Assembly: GCA_041662445.1 (NCBI GenBank)
Contig: JBAZSL010000022.1
Span: forward strand, 1 to 19,083
Source of the DNA: UASB124 sp041662445
Lineage (GTDB): Bacteria > Babelota > Babeliae > Babelales > RVW-14
Direction: 5' to 3'
Length of the DNA: 19,083 bases
A model generated the notes under the pieces. The model worked only from the letters and a program-made list of their open reading frames with translations. It made no database searches and had not been told where the DNA came from. A program made the translations under genes and the position numbers. This document shows, piece after piece, positions 7,622 to 13,022 of this stretch (position 1 is the first letter of the stretch; each line of letters opens with the position of its first letter).

Positions 7622-8059
7622 ATGCTTTTACGTATTTTCATAGTATTATTATGCCTTGCATGTACTTCATGCGGTAGAAAACAGCGTACGCTATTTCAAT
7701 TTCCAGAAAAAGTGAAGGTCAAGATCAGCAAACTTTCGCTTCCGTCTGTTCGCGGATTACAGGTTATCTTATCAAAAAATGGTGCGCATCTTACATGGCA
7801 TCCTATTGATCTGACGTTAATCGAGAAGAACGCAAAGTTTCAATTATCGTTTGAAGGCTATCATGTGTATCGTTCAGCACGTGGCTATTTCGTTCCCAAA
7901 AAGCCTATCACCAAAAAGCCGATTAAGAAGACATGTTTTGTTGATACGTCTTCTGTGGTTCAACGAAAAAAATATGCATATCTTGTACGTGGAGTTTTCT
8001 CTTGTGATCAGACGATTGTGCAAGGACCTGCAAGCCAGTTAGTTGGTTACAAAAAATAA
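7622..8059 (+). CDS. Small FN3-like lipoprotein at the end of the ATP synthase cluster
   Basis: 145 residues. The N-terminus MLLRIFIVLLCLACTSCGRK is a lipoprotein-type signal: short, hydrophobic, with Cys at 17, although the -3 residue is not ideal for a lipobox. The body has the pattern of a fibronectin type III-like fold: LTWHP strand, GYHVYRSARG (the typical GY-x-VYR strand), then FVDTSSVVQRKKYAYLVRGV (D-T...Y-x-Y-x-V). Such domains are protein-binding modules. It begins 5 bases after atpA stops, without a clear SD, so it is probably read by coupling or read-through. No relation to ATP synthase is known to me; it may simply have been inserted into the operon. The strong terminator cluster follows directly. 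Confidence 0.72.
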   Translation: MLLRIFIVLLCLACTSCGRKQRTLFQFPEKVKVKISKLSLPSVRGLQVILSKNGAHLTWHPIDLTLIEKNAKFQLSFEGYHVYRSARGYFVPKKPITKKPIKKTCFVDTSSVVQRKKYAYLVRGVFSCDQTIVQGPASQLVGYKK

Positions 8060-8088
8060 CCCTCCAACTTAGGACAAGCTGGAGGGTT
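8058..8088 (+). terminator. Hairpin at the 3' end of the ATP synthase operon
   Basis: Perfect 9-bp stem: AACCCTCCA (8058-8066) with TGGAGGGTT (8080-8088). The apical part can add CTT/AAG (8068-8070, 8076-8078). It overlaps the lipoprotein stop codon and is followed by G residues rather than T. It may act as an mRNA 3' stabiliser or pause hairpin upstream of the true terminator. Confidence 0.7.
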
Positions 8089-8096
8089 GGGGGGGC

Positions 8097-8124
8097 GAAC
8101 AATACTTTTACGTATTGTTCTTTT
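8097..8124 (+). terminator. Rho-independent terminator of the ATP synthase operon
   Basis: Perfect 9-bp stem GAACAATAC (8097-8105) and GTATTGTTC (8112-8120), loop TTTTAC, followed by TTTT (8121-8124). The T tract is short but adequate. A third hairpin, ATAAGAA (8133-8139) with TTCTTAT (8143-8149), follows at once, making three hairpins within 92 bases. Confidence 0.8.
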
Positions 8125-8204
8125 AGGGACCTATAAGAACTTTTCTTATCTTCTAAAATAATGTCAAAATTTTACATCGCACATGGTAACAAGGTGGGTG
8201 TTTT

Positions 8205-8330
8205 ATGTCAAGCAAAAAGGGACGTCCAATAACTATATTGAGTGTCATGAATGTTCGATATGTGCCTAGCAGACGTTGTTTCCGATTGTATTTGAAATGT
8301 TGTATCAACGTGATGCAGCACAACGTCTAA
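8205..8330 (+). CDS. Possible small basic peptide (41 aa)
   Basis: ATG 8205 to TAA 8328-8330, preceded by AAGGTGGG (8191-8198), a good SD at 6-base spacing. The peptide starts MSSKKGRPITIL and is rich in Lys and Arg with three Cys (C26, C32, C33). It lies in the 267-base gap between the convergent lipoprotein and sbcD genes and overlaps the sbcD stop codon antisense. Not recognised. There is no clear promoter, and the upstream terminators should stop read-through, so it may be a chance ORF. The rest of the gap holds only the hairpins and the inverted repeat listed separately. Confidence 0.3.
   Translation: MSSKKGRPITILSVMNVRYVPSRRCFRLYLKCCINVMQHNV
8271..8328. repeat. Inverted repeat at the 3' end of sbcD
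   Basis: AGACGTTGT (8271-8279) and ACAACGTCT (8320-8328) are perfect 9-base complementary arms separated by 40 bases, which contain a smaller hairpin (GTTG 8299-8302, CAAC 8306-8309). It touches the sbcD stop codon. No T tract follows on either strand, so it is not a standard terminator. Confidence 0.4.
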
Positions 8331-9568
8331 TCTTCTGCCTGTTCAAGATCTTGCTTGAGCGTGAAAGCTTTTTCAATTAAAACTGCTGTGCGTTCGCGAA
8401 GATGCTCTTTAGTTTGAAAATAATGGGTGAGAAGCGTGGCGAAGTCCATATCAACTTTGAGCGCTGCTCGGCGTTCTCGTAGCGGTGCTGGTTGGTGAAT
8501 GGGAAAAATGCCGACAAGATAGAGAGCTTTTTGACATGCATTTTGTAGGGCAGTCAGATCAACATTGTCATTTTTCCCTTCGGGAAGGTGATAAACAATT
8601 TTTACGATCGCATCATCGAGTACCTGTTTCTTGATGACGTTCAACACCTGCTGTGTTTGGTCACCAAGTGGCTCAAGAACAATCTCAAGGTGAAGCATGG
8701 GCCGTGTAGGAAGTGTGATGAATTCATATGAACATTTCTTAGAACCGCCATTGTTTTCAATGGTAACCACACAAAATCCTTTTGGTTCTTTGCGTTCACC
8801 AAAATCAACCCGTTCGCATGAGCCCGGATACACGATAGCAGGAGCACCAGATGGATTAAGATTTTGGTGCCCGTGCAAATGACCTAGGGCGACATAATCA
8901 AATTCTTTGCGAGCAAGCTGCGATGGCATAAAAACGGGGTCGGAGCCATAAATCGCGCACTTTTCTGAACCCGAAAATTTTCCTGAGTTTACCGTTAGAT
9001 GGCCAGCCAAAAGAGCGGGCGTTGACGGATCTATCTTTTCAGCGAATGCAGTTATGATGTCGCCAATTTTTTCAGAAAGATAAGCCGTAATCTCATTATG
9101 ATCTTTGAAACGATGAAGGTGGCTGGTTACAACATGATTGCGTAGAGGCCAAGGAATGCCGACAATTTGTATCGGTCCTGATTTGGTGGTGAGTGTGATT
9201 AGGTCTGGCTTGGAAAAAACATAAAAACCATCAAGTGGTAAATAGGCAAACACATCCAATGCGTGTGCCTTGCCAAAGCTTAGAGGATGATCGTGGTTGC
9301 CTACGATAATAACGACGGGTATGTGAGCGGCGTGTAGTCTGAGCATGTGTTGCGCAAGAAGCTTTTGTTGCGTAGGAGTTGGATTAGCCGTCTTATAGGC
9401 ATCGCCACAAAAAAGAAAAAAGTCGACATTGGCCTGGATGGCATAATCGACAATGCCTTTGAAGTTGTTCGAAAAATCCAGAAGACGGGAATGAATTCCC
9501 GTCTTCGTATCGATCTTGCCGTAATTTTCAACGCCAAAATGCGCGTCAGCGGTGTGAATAAATTTCAT
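8327..9568 (-). CDS. sbcD: Exonuclease SbcD-like metallophosphoesterase
   Basis: 413 residues, normal length for SbcD. With SbcC it forms the Mre11-Rad50-type nuclease that opens hairpins and processes DNA ends. Metallophosphoesterase motifs are complete: D8-x-H10 in HTADAHFG, GD (D56 in FFLFCGDAYKT), GNHD (N91-H92-D93), GH (H190 in LLAGHLTV) and GHLH (H230, H232). IVYPGSCERVDFGE near 250-260 is typical of SbcD. The C-terminal capping region continues to 413. The ATG overlaps the glmU stop by one base (TAATG), showing translational coupling with glmU. sbcC is not in the window. Confidence 0.88.
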   Translation of the reverse strand: MKFIHTADAHFGVENYGKIDTKTGIHSRLLDFSNNFKGIVDYAIQANVDFFLFCGDAYKTANPTPTQQKLLAQHMLRLHAAHIPVVIIVGNHDHPLSFGKAHALDVFAYLPLDGFYVFSKPDLITLTTKSGPIQIVGIPWPLRNHVVTSHLHRFKDHNEITAYLSEKIGDIITAFAEKIDPSTPALLAGHLTVNSGKFSGSEKCAIYGSDPVFMPSQLARKEFDYVALGHLHGHQNLNPSGAPAIVYPGSCERVDFGERKEPKGFCVVTIENNGGSKKCSYEFITLPTRPMLHLEIVLEPLGDQTQQVLNVIKKQVLDDAIVKIVYHLPEGKNDNVDLTALQNACQKALYLVGIFPIHQPAPLRERRAALKVDMDFATLLTHYFQTKEHLRERTAVLIEKAFTLKQDLEQAED

Positions 9569-11040
9569 TAAAATTCGGCTCGTTGATCTTTTTTACTTTT
9601 TATCGCGCCAGTAAATTGAAAAGTTTTGTCGTAGTGTTCTCGGTTCTTTTGTGACTCTTCCGAATCATCGTCTTCTGCGAGTGGGGTGATGCTGCGTGGT
9701 GAGTTAGTTTGAGGGATACAAGCAGAAGCACTTGTTGCTGCAGGAACATTGTTGCTTATAGTTGATCCGGCAGTGACGAGAGCATCTTTGCCAATAGTAA
9801 TTGGTGCAATGAGCGTGTTGTTGCCTTCGACAAAAGCGCGATCTTCAATAACCGTTTTGCTGTTTTGACTGCCGTTAAAATTGCTGATAATGAGGCCTGG
9901 ACCTGTTTTCACCTGTGAGCCAATGGTTGCATCGCTGACATAACTAAGGTGACGTGTTTTTGAATAGGCACCAATGGTGGAGTTTTTCATTTCGACGAAA
10001 TTACCAATTTCGACATGGTCTTCTATGCGGCTGTTGTCGCGGAGCCTTGCGAAGGGGCCAATATGCGCATTGTTGCCAATAGAACATCGTTGTACAACTG
10101 AATGCGAATGAATGACTGAAGAATCTCCCAGCGTTGTGTCTTCAACGATCGAAAACGCACCGATAAAGCATTCCTCGCCAATTTTTGTTGATCCTAACAA
10201 ATGGGCTCCGGTTCCAATGAATGATCCGGGTCCAATTTCGACATTGATATCGATATGAATACTTTGTGCAAGCTCAAAGCGGACGCCGCGTGCCATCCAA
10301 CGCTTAATAAATTCTGAACGTTTGATTTGTTCAACGCCCCAGAGTTCTTGAAGAGTGTTAACACCGCGTATGTTATCAAAAGGAACCGAAATTGCTTGAA
10401 CAGGAAGCCCGGCTTCACAAGCCATGCGGATGAGTTCTGGTAAATAAATTTCTCCGGTGATTGAACTTTTGTCGAGTTTTGAGATGTAATCGTGGAGAAA
10501 TGCCCGTTTCATTACATAAATGCCGGCGTTAATGCGGTTGATGTAACGTTGCTCGTCGTTACAATCTTTTTCTTCAACAATCAGGAATTTGCCGTCTTTT
10601 TCAAGAACGCGGCCATAGCCTATTGGATCTATGACGTAGGACGTAAAGAATGAGATAGTGTTATCGTGTTTAATGTGTTCGTTGATAAGATTTTGTACCA
10701 GCTCTTTGGTGAGTAATGGCATATCACCATACAAAATAAGAACATGATCTCTATCCCAGGTGTGTTGTGTACACGCAACGGCGTGCCCTGTTCCAAGTTG
10801 TTCTCGTTGAAGTATGTATGAAAGATTGTTGATCGGTTTTTTATTAAGCTCATGTATGACGTCATCAGCCTGGTGTCCAAGGACAAGCGTGATAGGTATA
10901 TCAAGTGACTCAAGTATTTTAAGCGGATACAAAATCATTGTTTGTCCGCAAATTGAAAAAAGCAATTTAGTTTTTTTTGTTTTAAAGCGTGTGGATTTTC
11001 CGGCAGCAAGAATAATTGCGCGTGTATTGAGGTTGTTCAT
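9568..11040 (-). CDS. glmU: Bifunctional GlmU: GlcNAc-1-P uridyltransferase / GlcN-1-P acetyltransferase
   Basis: 490 residues versus about 456 in E. coli. It makes UDP-GlcNAc for peptidoglycan and other envelope glycans, in the cytoplasm. The N-terminal domain (1-230) shows LAAGKSTRF (11-19), Lys25, QLGTGHAV (81-88), YGDMPLL with D106, EEKD, NAGIYV and GVNT. The C-terminal left-handed beta-helix (about 255-435) has hexapeptide repeats such as IGPGSFIGTG, FARLRDNSRIEDHVEIGNFVEMK and the catalytic H364 in KTRHLSYVSD. Variants: LAAGKSTR where GKGTR is usual, and SNFNG where CNYDG is usual. The last 40 or so residues are an acidic then basic extension (AEDDDSEESQ...KSKKDQRAEF), not part of the standard fold. 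AGGGAG lies 6 bases upstream of the ATG. First gene of glmU-sbcD. Confidence 0.93.
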   Translation of the reverse strand: MNNLNTRAIILAAGKSTRFKTKKTKLLFSICGQTMILYPLKILESLDIPITLVLGHQADDVIHELNKKPINNLSYILQREQLGTGHAVACTQHTWDRDHVLILYGDMPLLTKELVQNLINEHIKHDNTISFFTSYVIDPIGYGRVLEKDGKFLIVEEKDCNDEQRYINRINAGIYVMKRAFLHDYISKLDKSSITGEIYLPELIRMACEAGLPVQAISVPFDNIRGVNTLQELWGVEQIKRSEFIKRWMARGVRFELAQSIHIDINVEIGPGSFIGTGAHLLGSTKIGEECFIGAFSIVEDTTLGDSSVIHSHSVVQRCSIGNNAHIGPFARLRDNSRIEDHVEIGNFVEMKNSTIGAYSKTRHLSYVSDATIGSQVKTGPGLIISNFNGSQNSKTVIEDRAFVEGNNTLIAPITIGKDALVTAGSTISNNVPAATSASACIPQTNSPRSITPLAEDDDSEESQKNREHYDKTFQFTGAIKSKKDQRAEF

Positions 11041-11204
11041 CGAAATCTCCCTGAGTTTTTAAATTTGTGTTTTCAAAAAATACTGATGAAGAGCAATGGC
11101 CTCTTTTTCGCTCTTTATATGCATTCTAAGCGTCAAGTTTCCATTAATGATAGCGACGAACAAGTGCAAAAAGCAACTAGTTTTTTAAAATTGAAAGCGC
11201 GCAT

Positions 11205-11233
11205 TTGTCAATTTCATACGAAACTTTTATAGT
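11205..11233 (+). promoter_or_regulatory. Sigma70-type promoter of tRNA-Ser
   Basis: TTGTCA (11205-11210), a 17-base spacer, then TATAGT (11228-11233). The tRNA begins 23 bases after the -10 box. Spacing and both hexamers are close to consensus. The rest of the 216-base gap from glmU (11041-11256) holds an AAGAGC/GCTCTT inverted repeat (11089-11094, 11110-11115) and nothing else I can name. Confidence 0.8.
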
Positions 11234-11256
11234 AAGACCCTGTTCTTAAAGTTTTT

Positions 11257-11345
11257 GGAGAGGTGGCTGAGTGGTTGAAAGCGACCGTCTCGAAAGCGGT
11301 TATCCTGGGAAACCGGGATCGTGGGTTCGAATCCCACCCTCTCCA
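11257..11345 (+). tRNA. tRNA-Ser (anticodon CGA)
   Basis: Class II tRNA of 89 bases. Acceptor stem GGAGAGG (11257-11263) pairs with CCTCTCC (11338-11344). The D arm is GCT...AGC; the anticodon stem ACCGT/GCGGT carries the loop CTCGAAA, anticodon CGA, which reads UCG. A long variable arm (TCCTGG GAAA CCGGGA) and T arm GTGGG-TTCGAAT-CCCAC complete the cloverleaf. The base after the acceptor is A (11345), whereas bacterial tRNA-Ser usually has G73, and CCA is not encoded (TAC follows), so CCA must be added enzymatically. Confidence 0.95.
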
Positions 11346-11431
11346 TACTACGCTCTTCGCCTAACGGCTCGTAGCTACGTATGGCGGGCCAGACTTCGCC
11401 ATCGCTTCGCTCCTGATCTTGAGCGCCATAC
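11343..11431. repeat. Palindromic GC-rich element downstream of tRNA-Ser
   Basis: Between the tRNA and the methyltransferase is a patch of nested inverted repeats: CCATAC (11343-11348), GTATGGCG (11379-11386) with CGCCATAC (11424-11431), and ATGGCG (11381-11386) with CGCCAT (11397-11402). CTTCGCC also occurs twice (11355-11361, 11394-11400). It is visibly more GC-rich than its surroundings and could be a mobile palindromic element, a tRNA 3' processing or termination structure, or both. Confidence 0.5.
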
Positions 11432-11456
11432 ACCGTCTGCTAAAAAAGGGGATCGT

Positions 11457-12167
11457 GTGGACTATAAAGATGTTCAAGCTGGAAATACAAGCAACTACTT
11501 CTGGTTCAAAGCCAAACAGGATCTTATTTCCGTTCTGATGGCCAAAGCCTGTGGCGCACAAACGGGGCTTAAGATTCTCAGCCTTGGAGCGGGGACTGGC
11601 GACGACCTTGCCATATTGAAGCGCTTCGGTGCAGTTCATGTGGTAGATATTGATGCTCGTGCGCTTGCATTGATTGATGACGCGTTATGTGTCGAAAAAC
11701 GGTGTGAGGATGCCTGCCGTCTGTCGTACGACAATCAAATGTTTGACGTTGTGGTGGCGTGCGATGTCTTTGAACATATTCTTGATGATGCTTCTGCCGT
11801 TGCTCAGGCGTATCGAGTTTTAAAGAAGGGTGGGGCGCTTATTTTTACCGTACCAGCGCACCAATGGCTTTTTAGCGCCCACGATCGGGCGCTTAATCAT
11901 CATCGACGCTACGGCAAGAAAACACTCAATGCGCTCATGGCGCCTTTTGCGTCACAAAAGATTTTCTACTGGAACTCTCTGCTCTTTCCCCCTATTGCGG
12001 CAAAAAGATTATGTGAGCGGTGGCTCAAGCCGCGCGTTAATGGGACGTTCATGCCCGGTGTGCTTAATTCGCTGGGATATTATCTGCTGTCACTGGACAA
12101 CAATCTTTTGAATAAAAATTTTTCTCCGCCGATGGGCGTTAGTCTTGTTGGTTATTGTCGCAAGTAA
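11457..12167 (+). CDS. Class I SAM-dependent methyltransferase
   Basis: 236 residues from GTG 11457, which has AAGGGG (11446-11451) 5 bases upstream. The frame is open further back into the tRNA, but nothing there is coding. Motif I LSLGAGTGDDLAIL binds SAM, followed by the acidic VVDID ending strand 2; FDVVVACDVFEHILDD and YRVLKKGGALIFTVP are motifs of the Methyltransf_11/12 family. HQWLFSAHDRALNHHRRY after strand 5 is characteristic of a subgroup often found near cell-surface glycan genes. The C-terminus PPMGVSLVGYCRK is also typical of that group. Substrate unknown. It is possibly cotranscribed with the tRNA. A weak AT-rich hairpin follows at 12208-12223. Confidence 0.85.
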   Translation: MDYKDVQAGNTSNYFWFKAKQDLISVLMAKACGAQTGLKILSLGAGTGDDLAILKRFGAVHVVDIDARALALIDDALCVEKRCEDACRLSYDNQMFDVVVACDVFEHILDDASAVAQAYRVLKKGGALIFTVPAHQWLFSAHDRALNHHRRYGKKTLNALMAPFASQKIFYWNSLLFPPIAAKRLCERWLKPRVNGTFMPGVLNSLGYYLLSLDNNLLNKNFSPPMGVSLVGYCRK

Positions 12168-12207
12168 GTGTCGCTTTGCAGGTACAGCTAACGAATAATT
12201 GAGTAAT

Positions 12208-12223
12208 ATAACAAATATGTTAT
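12208..12223. promoter_or_regulatory. Palindrome ahead of the toxin-antitoxin remnant
   Basis: ATAACA (12208-12213), loop AATA, TGTTAT (12218-12223), followed by T residues. It lies just upstream of the toxin remnant and could be the operator bound by the XRE antitoxin, since such systems are autoregulated from palindromes near the first gene. Alternatively it is a weak terminator for the methyltransferase. Confidence 0.4.
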
Positions 12224-12228
12224 TTTGA

Positions 12229-12357
12229 CGCGCCTTCTTTTGTATTAGAAAAGAATATGTTGTCATCATACTAAGCGGTTTTATTAAAAAGACTCAGAAG
12301 ACACCGCCGCATGAAATAGATATAGCAAGAAAACGCATGGAGGAGTTGACAAAATGA
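12229..12357 (+). pseudogene. 3' remnant of a RelE/HigB (Gp49-like) toxin
   Basis: The frame is open from just after a TGA (12226-12228) to TGA 12355-12357, 42 codons with no usable start. It encodes RAFFCIRKEYVVIILSGF followed by IKKTQKTPPHEIDIARKRME, which is the conserved C-terminus of HigB/RelE-type phage-derived toxins (L-x-G-F-x-K-K-T-Q-K-T-P, then E-I-x-x-A). About 65-70 N-terminal residues are missing; only 61 bases separate it from the methyltransferase, and no reading frame there supplies them. Its stop overlaps the antitoxin start as ATGA, the usual toxin-first arrangement. Confidence 0.85.
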
Positions 12358-12653
12358 ACAAAAATTTAAGTTTTAAAGCATATAAACAAAAGAAGCTCAA
12401 AGATAAAGAATTCAAAAGTGAATATGACGCTCTTGGCCCTGAATTTGAACTTCTCGAACAATTTATTAAGGCAAGAAAAAAGAAGCATATTTCACAAGTA
12501 GAGCTCGCAAAACGATTAAAGGCACAACAGCCTTCTATCGCTCGTCTTGAACGTGGTGGCTATACGTCAACCACAGTTGCCAGGCTATCAAAAGTAGCGG
12601 ATGCGATGGGATACACGCTCAGATTCTCGCTTCAGGCAAAAAAACATATTTAA
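12354..12653 (+). CDS. XRE-family antitoxin (HigA-like)
   Basis: 99 residues. The helix-turn-helix lies at about 45-80: HISQVELAKRLKAQQPSIAR then LERGGYTSTTVARLSKVADA, ending with a short beta strand (TLRFSLQA) as in antitoxins paired with HigB/Gp49 toxins. The SD GGAGGAG (12339-12345) is inside the toxin remnant, 8 bases upstream. Its partner toxin is truncated, so this looks like an orphaned antitoxin kept either by chance or because it still neutralises toxins encoded elsewhere. It is intact by sequence. Confidence 0.85.
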   Translation: MNKNLSFKAYKQKKLKDKEFKSEYDALGPEFELLEQFIKARKKKHISQVELAKRLKAQQPSIARLERGGYTSTTVARLSKVADAMGYTLRFSLQAKKHI

Positions 12654-12660
12654 TTTAACA

Positions 12661-12729
12661 CTGGCAAGTGTGGCTCATATTGCAGCGCTACTTGGACAAG
12701 AGCCATCTTTGACCTTTAAAAAGAAGTAA
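12661..12729 (+). pseudogene. Possible tail of a second XRE antitoxin
   Basis: In a different frame from the intact antitoxin, 22 codons read LASVAHIAALLGQEPSLTFK plus KK and stop at TAA 12727-12729. This aligns with the antitoxin's own end (ARLSKVADAMGYTLRFSL): same A-x-x-x-x-[VI]-A-x-x-[ML]-G spacing and the terminal strand. There is no HTH part. It suggests a second, decayed antitoxin of the same family. Short, so uncertain. Confidence 0.45.
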
Positions 12730-12739
12730 CTGCTTAAAG

Positions 12740-13021
12740 CTATTGCTCTATATCTTTAAACTGAGCCGAGACAGCATTTTTCTTCTGTGGTCGTTTTTTT
12801 GTTCTGCTCTTTGTTTTCGCGTTTACTGCTTTTCCCAATTCTTTTATACGTTTTTCTAAGTCAGCATTTTTTGCTTTGAGCGCAGTAACTTCATCTTGAG
12901 ATGGTGACGGCGTGGTAGATGCATCTTCTTTCTGCTTTAAAGTTGTGCTAGCTGCTGCAACGGCAGGCCAAAATGTTGAAGCATAAGGCGATGTTCTAAT
13001 TTCCGTACAGGCTCTAAGAGC
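12740..13021 (-). pseudogene. 93-codon open frame continuing pyrG past its TAG stop
   Basis: Read on the minus strand, pyrG ends with TAG (13024-13022), and the same frame then stays open for 93 codons to TAG at 12742-12740. The product would have an Ala/Ser-rich start (SPYASTFWPAVAAAS), a Ser/Thr/Pro linker, a leucine-zipper heptad (V45, L48, N52, L55, I59, L62, V66 counted from the codon after the stop), then a very basic stretch KTKSRTKKRPQKK. The composition looks like real protein coding. No ATG or GTG occurs in frame, and the only TTG is at codon 62. It is either a 5'-truncated gene, a former C-terminal extension of CTP synthase cut off by a nonsense mutation, or a read-through tail. 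CTP synthases normally end near the TAG. Confidence 0.6.
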
Positions 13022-13022
13022 C
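13010..13022. other. Hairpin immediately after the pyrG stop codon
   Basis: GGCTC (13010-13014), loop TAA, GAGCC (13018-13022): a 5-bp GC-rich hairpin that begins within the last base of the pyrG TAG on the minus strand. No T tract follows, so it is not a standard terminator. It may be a stability, pausing or read-through element. Confidence 0.5.

Noticed and set aside
11227..11433. Minus-strand ORF containing RVGFEPTIP
   Set aside because: This is the well-known false protein produced by translating the reverse strand of a tRNA with a long variable arm; the tRNA-Ser explains it.
11271..11456. Long N-terminal extension of the methyltransferase starting inside the tRNA
   Set aside because: It would translate tRNA and palindromic sequence; GTG 11457 has a proper SD and gives a normal family length.
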